This document shows positions 9,170-19,716 of a DNA stretch of 64,000 bases, piece by piece. The translations under genes were made by a program, and so were the position numbers. Positions within the stretch are counted from its first letter, which is position 1, and each line of letters begins with the position of its first letter. This DNA comes from Lucinisca nassula. Taxonomy: Eukaryota > Mollusca > Bivalvia > Lucinida > Lucinidae. The stretch covers positions 41,973,748 to 42,037,747 of the forward strand of contig OY757026.1 of assembly GCA_963580285.1 (NCBI GenBank). The letters are read 5' to 3'. The notes beneath the pieces are model-generated. The model was given only the letters and a program-made list of their open reading frames with translations. It made no database searches and had not been told where the DNA came from.

Positions 9170-10330
9170 GAACAGTTCATGAAAAAACCTACAAGAAGCT
9201 TGGGTGGCCAGCAAAGACTGAGATCAGCCTGCGCCTTAGCAGTCTGATCAGAGTCTTTGCTGGTCACATGTAAAGTTCTACTATATACTACAGTCTATGT
9301 AAACCAAAATGAGCAAAAGGTCTTGTCTTAGTGGATGGGTGAGTGGGTTGATTTTAGTCTGCTGGCTGCATGGTCACATTGTAGGCTTTGTCTTGAATTG
9401 GGGGAAGGGGAAGAATGACTATATGTAGAAAAACTGTTATCCTCTTTGCACTAATAGTCTCTTTGATATTTGAAACCACAGTATTGCTCTGATGGCCAGC
9501 TCTGACGTATCTTGTTCACAGCACAAGCTGGTATCACCTTCCGCATTCCTCTTCCAAGTCTGTGCCACACCCATCTCGTAAAACGTCTGTATGCAACATG
9601 GCGGTACATTCTGGAAGTAAATAATTTTATAAATTAAAAGTGGTTAACAACCACAGTCTGCTAGTAACCCTGATCTTGCTGAATATTTTAACCACACCCA
9701 TTTCTGACTTTGAATAAATCAGATTACTCGATGAAATTAATAATTTATAAGCTGAATGTCAAACAGTGTGGATCCTGATCAGATGACTTCTGATCTGGAT
9801 CTACACTTTTCCAACGAATGAGGTTGTCGAGAACAGCAAGATAAGGGTTAAACCTTAATGGCCTTGTTCTGTCTAAAATGTAAACCTCCAAACAGACATA
9901 ACCTGTGAACAAAGACCACTCTTGGCCATTCCTTTGTGCCATCTTTGTAGACAGGCTGGATTGTTCCTATAGATGTATGTATATATTATATGTAGATATG
10001 CTATTTTTGATAGCAAACATGTACAGTAAAACAGGTCTTAGCAGCCACCTCTATTAAGCAAGCAGCCTGTCATAAGCAAGCAAACATTGGTTACCTGAAA
10101 AGTAGAATGCATAAATTTTACCTGTATAAAGCTAGAACCTGTCATTAGGTTGGACTGTATACATTTGGTAAATCAACGTTATCATCCATCCACAGTGACA
10201 AGACCTTTTGCTCATATCCGGGCATAGATCATAGAATATAGTAGGTACATGCGATCAGTGAAGACTGATCAGCCTGCAAAAATGTACAGGCTGGAGTCTT
10301 TGCTGGTCACTCAAGCCTTCTTGTAAATTT
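9170..10330. repeat. Pair of facing hairpin repeats
   Basis: At 9215-9270, ccagcaaagactgagatcag faces gatcagagtctttgctgg, followed by aaatgagcaaaaggtcttgt. At 10196-10320 the same blocks appear in reverse order, as acaagaccttttgctcat and then ggagtctttgctggtcac. These are two oppositely oriented copies of one MITE-like family. Confidence 0.55.
9662..9852. mobile_element. Palindrome-cored MITE
   Basis: Core gtgtggatcctgatcagatg faces cttctgatctggatctacac. Ends are gatcttgctgaatatttta and gcaagataagggttaa. It adjoins the second copy of the 84 bp unit. Confidence 0.65.
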
Positions 10331-10639
10331 TGTCATCCGCTGGCTCTTAGTATAACGAAGGATACCAATGAACTACCCAGGCCTACCCAATGGGGAAAGG
10401 GCATGTCTGTAAATACCAAGAATAAAAATAAAAAAAATATTTGTACATATAATGCTGTTATTTTTTCTTGCCCCTGTCCTTGATCTTATATAGTTGGAGT
10501 ACCAGAATGCCATCTTTCTCAGACTCAGCTACAGTATGACATCAATGCAGGTCTATAGAATACATTCTGTTTGTGCTCAGTTTCACCAGCTGCTTACCAA
10601 AACCAATTGGTTGGATTTTGCTTGTTTCCGGGTTTTAAT

Positions 10640-11083
10640 ACCCAGTCAACACTATTTAGGTCATTTTTTAACCCGTCAGTTTACCTAGCCACCCTTTCAT
10701 TGACAGGCTTACACATCAGCGGTTAACCAGAACTATGCACCTTTTTTGACGGAAACTAACAACTGTCCTTGAATCAGCATAAGGGAGAGAGAATGATTAT
10801 TGAAATCATTTCATGATCAACCTCCACAAAAGAATGTTGCTGACCACACAGGTATCAAACCGATGTCAGAGTTCTCGTTAACTCCAAATTTGGAGTAATT
10901 TACTCCAACTTTTTCATTCCTGACTCCAACTTTTTGCAAAGTCTCAATAGAAAAGTATGGTAAAACTCCACCTTTTTCTGGAGGACAGCATTTTTACTCC
11001 AATTTTCAAAATCCTAGTGAGAACCCTGGATGTCCTCCTGATCTTCAGTCATAAACAAATCCGACTGAGCTACTGAGACCGGC
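10640..11083 (-). mobile_element. SINE B with tRNA-derived head, split by a MITE
   Basis: On the minus strand the head reads gccggtctcagtagctcagt (A-box like) and, beyond the MITE at 10867-11028, cggtttgatacc (B-box like). The shared body follows (ttgatcatgaaatga and on). Copies at 13420-13690 and 55552-55800 have the head uninterrupted. Confidence 0.75.
10867..11028. mobile_element. 162 bp MITE inside the SINE B tRNA head
   Basis: Ends are cagagttctcgtta and the inverted tagtgagaaccctg (reverse complement cagggttctcacta). It is flanked by gatgt on both sides (10862-10866, 11029-11033). The interior repeats actccaactttt. The CAG(A/G)G terminus resembles hAT elements, but the visible duplication is 5 bp rather than 8. 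Confidence 0.7.
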
Positions 11084-11158
11084 TTACAGTTTCTAGGAGA
11101 GTTGATGAGTAAAACACCGTCACCTAGCTGGTAAACACATTCAATGGCTCATACTTAC

Positions 11159-11380
11159 TCATGAATTGGCTCATCATCACCAACATGACCATAGTTGTCC
11201 AAGAATTCATAGAAGGATGTCTCTATAACATACTGGTTCAGACAATTTCCTTCATAGCCAGGATGCTGTGTGATGCACTGAAGGTCTTGATCTTCTACTA
11301 AGTTGTCAATGAGACCAATCTCCCTGCAGCATGTGCTCTCATCTACAGATGGCATGGGAATACAAAATCCACATTCACAC
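11159..11380 (-). CDS. Exon encoding a P2X7 intracellular-type zinc domain
   Basis: The minus-strand exon lies between acceptor ttttatttttcag| and donor |gtaagtat, both strong. It is 222 bp, enters and leaves in phase 2, and adds a whole number of codons. The translation has CECGFCIPMPSVDESTCC near the start and CITQHPGYEGNCLN in the middle, then SFYEFLDNYG. The pattern CxCGxC, MP, ESxCC, CITxHPGx, C-L-N and a final YG is that of the cytoplasmic zinc-binding domain at the C terminus of P2X7 receptors (PF20478 type). In many invertebrates it occurs alone or fused to other domains without the channel. No other exons of this gene are recognised here, so I cannot say whether it belongs to a receptor. 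The domain is cut after about 70 residues; the rest should be on a lower-coordinate exon. Confidence 0.8.
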
Positions 11381-11487
11381 CTGAAAAATAAAATGGCATA
11401 CAAATTTAGGGTCAGACGCCAATGTTACATGCTAACTTGAGGTTTTTTTTTTTCTCTGTGCACTCTGCTTTTGGCCTACTACCCTCA

Positions 11488-13145
11488 TGTATTGGGGCTT
11501 GGAGAAATAGATTACATGCAGGGTTCGCACTAGCGGTCGCCAAAGTCGCCAAATGCGAAAAGAAAATAAATCTGGCGCAATTCTGTGTCATTTGGCGAAA
11601 ACTACTGGCGAAAAAAAAAACCCTATAAAAAAGAAAATCCAATCCCGGTTATTGCCGACTTAAGCCGTTTACTGACACGTGTATTTCACACCTTTTCTTC
11701 CACTCACTCGATAATTAACACCTGACTATTGATCAAAATAGCAAAATTGGAGGTTGTTTTATTATCGACACACGCCAACAATTTAGCTCCGCCTCCTGAT
11801 TAAAAATAAGGTGCGGCTAGGTCGAATATCAACCAGTGGGTGAAGAATATTATTTCTGTCCCGCATGACGTAATGGAATACCCGGTGTTTAATCTAGTCA
11901 CCCGATTGTTTTTGCGGTGAAGGTTAATCAATGAAGAAATGGGCGACAAAGACGGATGATGTAACATGTAGAAGTTAATTGCTGCTCAACAAGCGTAACG
12001 GTAATTATCACCAACGCTTTGGCAGTCAACCTTAATTGGTTTTTCAATTCAGCTCTTGTTTGACCTCAAGTTGTTAAGTTCTTTATTATATAAATTCGGG
12101 CTTGAATATTCAGAAATATGAGCGGGCTAATTCAGAATATAAAATAAATGTGGTCCGTTTCTATCTATCTATTGTTGCTGCGATCAGTCATTCCTTATTT
12201 TGTTTGCTTAAAAAATGGCGTGAAATAATTAGTTTGGTAGCCTTTTTTCTCTACCATTCCATCTCTAATTTTACTTTTTCTTGCGATATAAACTTGATTG
12301 TTTTATGAAATACCAAATGTTTCCCGATTCACATCGGAAAGTCTCTGCAAAACGCACTGCTTTGCGATGATTTATCAATGGGCTAATCGAACACGCTCTT
12401 TATGCCTGTTTAGGTTGTTTCCCTTTGTATATAATGTGATCATGTGATCAACCAAAATGGCAGCCTCCATGACTTAACAACGCTTATTTGTTGGAGCAAA
12501 AACAAAAGCATTTAAGCAAGGTTTCGTTGCATTTTCGGGTGAGAAGGTAATGCCGCTGGAAGTCGGAAAACTCAAGCTATCTAAATGATTTTGGTCTATG
12601 GATTTTGCTATAAAGCTGGACAGCAAAGGTGACTGGTGCATTGTTTGAAGTGTGACCGTGTTGGTTAAACTTGGTTTGATCGAAAAACCTGGGGTCTTTA
12701 GGCGCATCTACTCTTGGATAATGCACCTTTACACACACCCATAAAGACCACAAAAGTTTAAGCCTTTACCCTTTAAGTGCCAATGAAAATTGTAGAGCAG
12801 ATGACAAACTTTTTTATCCATGTTCAGCATTTTGCGAAGAAGTTTCTACAACTGGCTCAAGTTTTAAGATTTTGGCACAAAAAAAATCAGATTGGCGAAA
12901 GTGATGGCGAAAGAAAAAAAAATCCTAGCGCGAACCCTGTAGGTGCATATTACTTACGCAGATCTGAACCAATCGCACATGAGTACTACTGGGAGGTTCT
13001 TAGCCTGCCACGGAAAAGTGGTGCAAGTCTTGCTTCGAACCCGAAAGGGTTTACCCTGTCCTTGTGTGGATCAGTTCTGTGTAGAAGCAACATGCAACCC
13101 AATCTATGTCTTCAAGCCCTGTGGGCAAGGACCATTAGCATGTGT
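11488..13145 (+). mobile_element. SINE A interrupted by a 1.42 kb DNA transposon
   Basis: The SINE head (attggggcttggagaaatag, 11494-11513) stops at 11518 and resumes after 12939 with gtgcatattacttacgcaga, aligning to the expected tgcatgatgcttccacgcag. It continues to about 13145. Confidence 0.7.
11519..12939. mobile_element. hAT-like non-autonomous transposon
   Basis: Terminal inverted repeat cagggttcgcacta / tagcgcgaaccctg (one mismatch) with subterminal ggcga motifs at both ends. The flanks ttacatgc and gtaggtgc may be a decayed 8 bp duplication of the SINE target. No transposase frame of useful length is seen. The interior near 12480-12700 has short open frames without known motifs. Confidence 0.65.
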
Positions 13146-13182
13146 TGCCAGAAATTACAATTTAATTTATTACACAAGTCAT

Positions 13183-13353
13183 CTTTGCAAACAGTGTAGA
13201 TCCAGATCAGATGGCTTCTGAAGAAGACATCTGATCAGGATCTACACTGACATTCAGTTTATGAATTTGTAGGTATAAACTGATTGGCTCAAAGTAAAAA
13301 ATGAGTGTAAAATGGGTGTGGCTACACTGAATATTCAGCAGGACATGGGTTAA
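13183..13353. mobile_element. Palindrome-cored MITE
   Basis: gtgtagatccagatcagatg faces gacatctgatcaggatctac. It ends cagcaggacatgggttaa. It sits directly beside the SINE A end. Confidence 0.65.
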
Positions 13354-13419
13354 TCCCGGAGTTTTTTTGCTGAATCTAGCACATAAATATTTACCTTTTG
13401 TTTTTTTATTTTTAGTTTA

Positions 13420-13690
13420 ATGACTCAACCAACACTATTTAGGTTATGTGGAGCATGTCAATGAACTATCCATGCTTTTCCTGGACAGGCTAATTTATTG
13501 CACTTTTTGGCCAAAAATTGACAACTACCCTGGTTGAATCAGCAGAAGGGAGAGAATGTTTTTAAAGTAATTTCATGATCAATCTCCACGAAAAGTTATG
13601 CTGACACTCACAGGTCTCGAATCTTGGTCCTCTGTACACAAGTCGAATGCGCGCATGACTGAACTGCAGAGGCCGGCCGGTTACTTGTTG
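13420..13690 (-). mobile_element. SINE B, near full length
   Basis: On the minus strand: a tRNA-like head (ggcctctgcagttcagtcat for the A box region, agattcgagacctgtg for the B box), then a body with ttgatcatgaaattac and ttctcccttctgctgattca. Confidence 0.75.
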
Positions 13691-14033
13691 CAGTAATGAT
13701 TAAAATACACCCGGGTATCACCCCACTTTGGGTTCAACACACACTTGTCGCCAGGGATGACAGAAGAAGATAAGTCCAATGTTTTGCTGTTACATTGTAG
13801 GTTATCTGTGGCATTTTTGGTGTGTAAATATCTATATAGAGACTATAATAACAAAAGCAAGCCAATAATTTCACACTTCAACAAGGGGTGGGGGTGCAAA
13901 TTTTTCCACTTTTCATAAACAATGAATGAGCAGGAATTATCTTGGCTTTCTGGCTCATTCTATTGAAAGTATTTGGCCCTATTGCGGGTTGTAAAGATGA
14001 CAAAACAGTTGTCAGCCCCCACTGTCTCAACCA

Positions 14034-14036
<3 letters not shown>

Positions 14037-14071
<35 letters not shown>
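14037..14071. repeat. Poly-C tract (35 C)
   Basis: A homopolymer run. Neighbouring proline-rich open frames are artefacts of it. Confidence 0.95.
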
Positions 14072-14072
<1 letters not shown>

Positions 14073-14654
14073 ATTTTTTTATTTACTTCCTCCTTTCCTT
14101 ACGTTATTTTCGGCTATCAAAATACGAAACGGAACCTTACTAATATTGGGCTAATCAGTAGTAAAGTGGACGAACTTATTTTTTCCTCGTCATGCATTTA
14201 CATTTTTTTTATTTTTAATGACAGATTCTTTCTGTCATTCTTCGTCGTGCTGCATGTTTGCAATGTTAACGTCCGAACTTCCGGCTTCCACTACTTTTGA
14301 AATATGACTCCGCGCAAATAGTCCGTTGTTTTTTTACTTTTCATGCTCGCTGTCTCAAAACTAATTTCTCATGGCATTATTTCCAGTAGTATATACTTGC
14401 AACCTCCATGTGTGGCACCTCCGCGACAGGCGCATTCATCTCTGCCGTGGGAACACTACTTAGACTGCAGTTGCAGGTATGAATAAGATCGAAGTAGAGT
14501 TGTCTCTATTTGTGTTGAGTAACAACTATTTAGACTGATTAGGATAAGTTTTAATCATTGTTGATGTGCTCTGAGGTTTGTTTGGTTTGATTGAAATGCA
14601 CTTTTTCCGCCCCTGTAAACACAATTTTGGTCTTACATTCAGGGAATCCTGAAC

Positions 14655-14720
14655 GTTTCGGCGCCTACTTTGGTTGGTCATTTCGGCCATAAGTCGTTTC
14701 GGTCTGGGTCGTTTTCTGCC
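14655..14720. repeat. Lone terminus of the gggcgaaacgac element family
   Basis: Repeats of gtcgtttcgg-type motifs (gtcatttcggccataagtc, gtcgtttcggtctgg) related to the ends of the element at 3745-4678. No partner end is found nearby. Confidence 0.5.
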
Positions 14721-14937
14721 AGTTTTCAATATTTAGCATTATTTTCAGCATATTAGAAAATAAATATTAATTATTAAAATTATTGGAATATTATTTCAGC
14801 GCCCTACCATGTTAGCAACGGTTATGATACGAGTAACCCAAAAGAAGACTTGTCCATCTAACTTTCAGAACTTATTTTAAAAGTTCTTTTCCAGTTTGCT
14901 TTAATGAGGAGAAAAGATGAAAAAAAACTTCTTCTTT

Positions 14938-15005
14938 TTTAAGCTAAATTCTAAATTTAGCCACCCACCCAACTGAGGTAATGGCCAAGTATGACCGACT
15001 CAGTA
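14938..15005 (+). repeat. LINE 3' tail fragment
   Basis: agctaaattctaaatttagc then gaggtaatggccaagt and gaccgactcagta. This is the opposite orientation of the 3' regions at 1.1 and 15.75 kb. Confidence 0.7.
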
Positions 15006-15123
15006 TTTGGAGATAGACAACATTTTTTTTAACGTAGCATATTATAAACAATTAACATAAGCTATGCAGAGCTTTTTGCAACAAAGTATCTATTAACAAT
15101 GAACAAAACCAGCCTGCATTTAT

Positions 15124-15126
15124 CCC

Positions 15127-15157
<31 letters not shown>

Positions 15158-15162
15158 ACACG
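15124..15162. repeat. C-run followed by a (CA)n microsatellite
   Basis: About 19 C, then acacacacacacacac. Confidence 0.95.
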
Positions 15163-15595
15163 AGTACTGGTAATCTAGTTAGAAGGTCTGAGCCTTGCCA
15201 GGAAAAATGCTACGGCCCGTCTATGCATATAAACCCCAAAATTGGCTGCATAAGCTTTCTATCTTTGAATATTCTCATTAGACTTCACATTACACTTGGG
15301 CAGGATTGTCTGAGTCTTTCATGGTCAACTTGTCATCGCGAAAACATATTTATAAGATTTTGATCCCATTAAATCCAACATTTATGTAGTAAAACTGGGT
15401 TTTAAGTGGGAACTCATTATCTTAATATATGTACTAAATCTATGTCCACAACATGCCTTTATAATCTTGACCCCTTGGAACTACACTTTCACAGTAAAAC
15501 TGGGGTTTAGGCCTACATGGGTATATACCTTTGTCTTTATTCTGCTCAACAATATAGAATGTGGGTACCTGTGAGGGCCTGTGCATCACATACCT

Positions 15596-15715
15596 GATGC
15601 CCCTGTGATACAGTGGTTATGCTACTCACCTTGTAAACCAATGATCTCAGGTTCAATCCTGGGCTTCTCCAGACTCTCAGATGATGCCTGATGCACAATA
15701 AATGACCCATTTCAG
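15596..15715 (+). mobile_element. SINE C (tRNA-Thr-like head), diverged
   Basis: tgtgatacagtggttatgct, ccttgtaaaccaatgatct and aggttcaatcctgggcttct mirror the SINE at 48057-48219. The anticodon stem does not pair, so it is not a tRNA gene. Confidence 0.65.
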
Positions 15716-15721
15716 TTGCCT

Positions 15722-15965
15722 ATCTATCTGTCTATCTTCTTGTACTGAGTCGGTCATTATTTGGCCATTACCTCAGTTGGTTGGGTGGTTAAATTTAGAA
15801 TTTAGCTTAAAAAAAATAAAAATCATCACTGCTGGATGAGCTCTTAAAACTATTTACAATCCGAACAACAGAGGTATCCTAAAACGCATACCTCTGAGTC
15901 TCAATCTTATACCGTGCGAGCTTTGAACTCTTCTGCGGTCTTGGAATTCACTGCAGAAGAAGTTA
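15722..15965 (-). mobile_element. LINE 3' end, second copy
   Basis: Matches 1100-1330 closely (ttagaatttagct, acagaggtatcc, ctttgaactcttctgc). Only the last codons of the polyprotein remain. Confidence 0.75.
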
Positions 15966-16261
15966 GCATCAAGAGTAAAAATTAGACGTCTGTTTTCCGG
16001 CCTGACAAAGGGACCAGTTTTGGAAAAATTTTAAGTCTCTGGAGAGAAGATTTAGCACTCTCGTGATAAGAGTTTTATGTAAAAATATTAATTTCTCATG
16101 ATTTGTAAGTGTAGTAACATAGGGGAAGGACATTACATGTATGTGCATTACACAGGAAAAAATGAGACAATGGGAGTAAATTTGTTAAACTTGTACAATA
16201 TTAACTAGAACACAACAAATGCTAACAGGAAAAAAAAAATACAAAAAATGAGGCTTAATGA

Positions 16262-16330
16262 AATTAGTCTGTAAACAAAGGTCTCAGTATGACCTTAGCT
16301 GCTGGTAGGACATACAACTAAAACTCACTC
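16262..16330 (+). repeat. SINE C 3' tail
   Basis: gtctcagtatgaccttagct, then aaaactcactcgct, as in the tail at 48170-48215. Confidence 0.6.
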
Positions 16331-16341
16331 GCTAGTCACAT

Positions 16342-16612
16342 ACCGCCCTGCCCACCCGTGCTTGGAGATATAAATTGGCTGCAGGATGCTTCCACACAGA
16401 GCTGATCCTGTCCACACATTAGTACTTTTAATCTGCTTAGAAGGTCTTAGCATGCCTGAGTAGGCCATGCTTATAAACCCGTTTGATTTTATTGTGCGAC
16501 AGGGATTGAGATGTCATTTCATCTCAATGTCGGGTAAAAGTCCCACAAAATTGGAAGCAATTTCTCGAAAATGAGCTAAATAGTGTTTTCAGGGATGTTA
16601 AACCTCAAATAA
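16342..16612 (+). mobile_element. SINE A, nearly full length
   Basis: From cgccctgcccacccgtgctt to the tail ttaaacctcaaataaaaaaa. The internal blocks agtacttttaatctgcttag and gagatgtcatttcatctca are intact. Confidence 0.8.
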
Positions 16613-17029
16613 AAAAAACCTCTTTGTCACAGGGTGGTTCTTACATTGGTGCGCACTATCTATATTTCGAGAAGAATGATTTTTTTCTCAAAATATTCAT
16701 TTTTTGTGGTAAAATATTAAATATATTTGAACAGGCGTGTTTTCCCTGCTTGGCTTATGCCATAGTATGGGCCCTGTTCACTCATTAAACTGGAATAATT
16801 AGAAGAAGAAGAAATGGGACAAGCTGCCGTATCAGTGGAAAGACTGACATTTAGACTGCTGCCAAAACAACAAATATAGTTTATGATATGCAGGAAGTAG
16901 AGAAACAATTTATCAGTTCTTATGTGCTATGGGTTTCAGCACTGCCAGGAAGCCCTATGTATTACAGCCTATTTCTTCAAGCCCTTATTTCTTGGTATCT
17001 TTCAGATTAAAATTTTTAAAATCTGTTAT

Positions 17030-17950
17030 TGCAGGCATAAAGATACCCAATGTACATGAATGAATGGAACATCTCTTATTTATACTACATAAATGTATTT
17101 CTTCTTTTAGTTTCTACCCCGCAGCCCGCGGCTCACAGTTTAGTTATGTTACTGAGTTACAAAGCCATCTGATCACTGTATGACTTACAATTAACGATTT
17201 TTAGGAAAAAATTAAATCAAGAAATCTGAATGTTTCAAAAATAGAAAAGGGTGTGGCTAAATCAAATATTCAGCAGGATAAGGATGAAAGTATTTGAATA
17301 TGTTTCTTATTCATACCTCAAACTTAGGTAGGGGTTCTCATTAAAACTAATGAGGCAAGTCTAACGATTACCCACAACCTACATTCATGAGTAGAAAAAA
17401 AACATGTATGCCCCTGTTAGCCCCAGTTTTCTCTGTATGAATTGAGGTTTAGAGGGGTGCTCATTACACAGATGTGTTAATATGATGTTGGTATCAAATC
17501 TGGATCTACACTACTGGCTTAAAGTACAGAAAATTTAATGGTATATGTCATGGTTAAGGAACTTTTTTACCCTATCCTACCACCAGTGCTGTTAGTGCTT
17601 TGATTTACTTTGAAAAACCAGATGCCCAATCAAATTATATTTATTTGCAAGCATATTGACAGATTGAAAGCTTCAGGTGCCAAACATAACAATTGTCATC
17701 TTCTTTGCTGTTGTCTAGTCATTGTTGAAAACACTGAGACCCAGATCAGACCACTCAGCCAGGAAAAGTCTGATCAGGGTCTACATTGCATGTACATGTA
17801 GGTAATACATAATGAAATGTTTGCAAATAATAGTAGCAGATGACAAACAGATGACATTTTCAGTAGTATAGTTTTTCTTACCATCTTCAGGTATACCCAA
17901 TGTACATTAATTGAATTGAACAACTCTGTTATTATTATTATTTTTATCAT
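17030..17950. repeat. Dispersed repeat with a homologue at 19.51-19.72 and 21.32-21.84 kb
   Basis: Blocks ggcataaagatacccaatgt, ctaccccgcagcccgc, atatttatttgcaagcat and tcagaccactcagcc recur in the same order beyond 19.5 kb. A palindrome-cored MITE fragment (17150-17285, ending attcagcaggataagg) sits inside. No coding sequence is seen. Confidence 0.65.
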
Positions 17951-18429
17951 TATTATTTTTATGCCCCCAACTTTGAAAAAGTTGGAGGGGCATATTGGTT
18001 CTGGTTCGTTCGTCCGTTCGTCCGTCCGTTACGCTTTTGACAAAATTCTGAAAAATACTTTGTTAGTTATGGCCCTTTGTAACTTTGGTAATGTGTGTCC
18101 ATTGTAATGTATGGTAAAAGTGATGCATAGCATAACTTAAGAACCGTGTATGCTAGGGTTTTGACATTTCATATTTGGATTACTCATGGAAAATTAGCTG
18201 ACGCATATTTTTTTTTCTTATCAGGATTATGCCCCTTTCAAGAGTTATTTTCCTTTGAAATTTTGTTGATAAAATCTTGTCAGCAGGATATCTAAAAAAC
18301 TATTGGAGCTAGAGCCTTGAAAGTTGGTGAATATAGTGGTGGTGATGAGTAGTTGACCTGATAAACTTTCGACAAAATTCCGAAAAATACTTTGTGAGTT
18401 ATGGCCCTTTGGCATTTTGGTAAATGAAC

Positions 18430-18525
18430 TTGCATTTTTGAAGTGCCACTGTAGTGGATAGAGTGCTGGACTCTGAATCCTTTGTTGATAAGGAATATGA
18501 GTTGCACGAGTTCAAACATCGGTAG
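18430..18525 (+). mobile_element. SINE with a tRNA-Gln-like head
   Basis: gtagtggatagagtgctgg and actctgaatcc match the A box and anticodon arm of tRNA-Gln(CTG), and gcacgagttcaaacatcgg gives a B box. It is followed by a T-rich tract. It is inserted in the element at 17961-19495. Confidence 0.6.
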
Positions 18526-18683
18526 GGTAGTGGAATTATTTTTCTATTTCTTTTTCTGGTTTTTTTTTTTTTTTTTATTATTATTATTTTGTCTTTTTCT
18601 ACATAAACACATATAAACAGAAATACCCCTACACAAAAGTTGATATGCCATTTGTCCTGTACATACATATATACATGCATGCA

Positions 18684-19290
18684 TACATCCCTACCCTACC
18701 CTACCCCACCCCAAAACACCAGACCCCACCATACCCAGTTACACCCCCACCCCACCCTACCCAACACACACCTCCACCATACCCCACACCACAACACCCA
18801 CCACCCACCCTACCTTAGCCCACCACACCACACCACACCCCACCCCAACCACCCTCCCCCACCCTTCCCTACCCCACCTCCCTACCCTCCCCACCCAACC
18901 CCAAAACACCCCAAACATGCACACACATGCTCAAAACACCCCACCCCACCCCCCCATATCCACACAACCCCACATACACCCCACCCTACCCAACCCACAC
19001 CACCCTACCCCACCCCACAACACCCACCCACCCTACCTTACCCCACCCCACCCCGACCTACCCTAACCTACCACTCCACACCCACACCCACCCCACCCCC
19101 ACACCACCCCACCCTACCCCACCCACACCCCACCCCTACCCTACTCCACCACTCCACACCCACCCCCACACCACCACAACCTACCCCACCCCCACCCCAC
19201 CCCATCACAAAAGTTGATAGTGGTTGGTGATATGTCATTTGTCCCATACATACATGCATGCATACACCCCTACCCTACCCCACCCCACCC
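18684..19290 (+). repeat. CCCTACC/CCCACAC tract almost free of G
   Basis: About 520 bases (18684-19205) of imperfect ccctacc, ccccacc and cccacac motifs with only a handful of G. It is bordered by two copies of a block with aagttgatat and gtacatacat plus tgcatgcatac (18636-18688, 19208-19267). It is not the canonical telomere repeat. Long His/Pro/Thr open frames across it are compositional. Confidence 0.85.
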
Positions 19291-19716
19291 TATTGTGCTG
19301 CATAGCATACCTTTATAGCACATGTATGCTATTGTTTGGAAATTCCATATATGAATTCCATGCGGAAAATTAGCTGATGTTTACCATGAAAAATTGAATA
19401 AAATCGTCTTTTTCAGTTATAACCCTTTGAAAATTTTGGCATTTAGGGTCAAGCATATGGTTGGGAGCATAGTGTTTCACAAACACCATCTCTAGTTACT
19501 ATTATTATCATTATTGACTGTATGATACTTGTATTTGTTTTTTTTTTTATATTTCTGCCCAGCGGCCCACAGCCCGTGGCCCGCAGCCCGCACTTTAGTC
19601 ACTTTGTGGCTTTAAGATATAGGTCCAGAATTATTAGCTTCTTTTACCCTATCCTACAACCAGTGTTGCCAGTGTTTTGGTTGATTTTGAAATACCAGAT
19701 GCTCAATTATATTATT

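Larger units (their letters stand above)
17961..19495 (+). mobile_element. Hairpin plus TCCG element, family 1
   Basis: The 5' hairpin atgcccccaactttg / gttggaggggcat is followed by cgttcgtccgttcgtccgtc. The body has two diverged units (ctttgttagttatggccctt, ctttgtgagttatggccctt). It ends gtgtttcacaaacaccat plus ctctag, a 3' hairpin followed by CTAG. A tRNA-derived SINE and the C-rich tract are nested inside. Confidence 0.6.

Noticed and set aside
18640..19230. 196-codon His/Pro/Thr-rich open frame
   Set aside because: It follows from the C-rich, G-poor repeat, which has almost no stop codons in any frame on that strand. It has no start context or domain.
18684..19290. Interstitial telomere array
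   Set aside because: ccctacc and ccccacc occur, but the CCCTAA register of animal telomeres does not.
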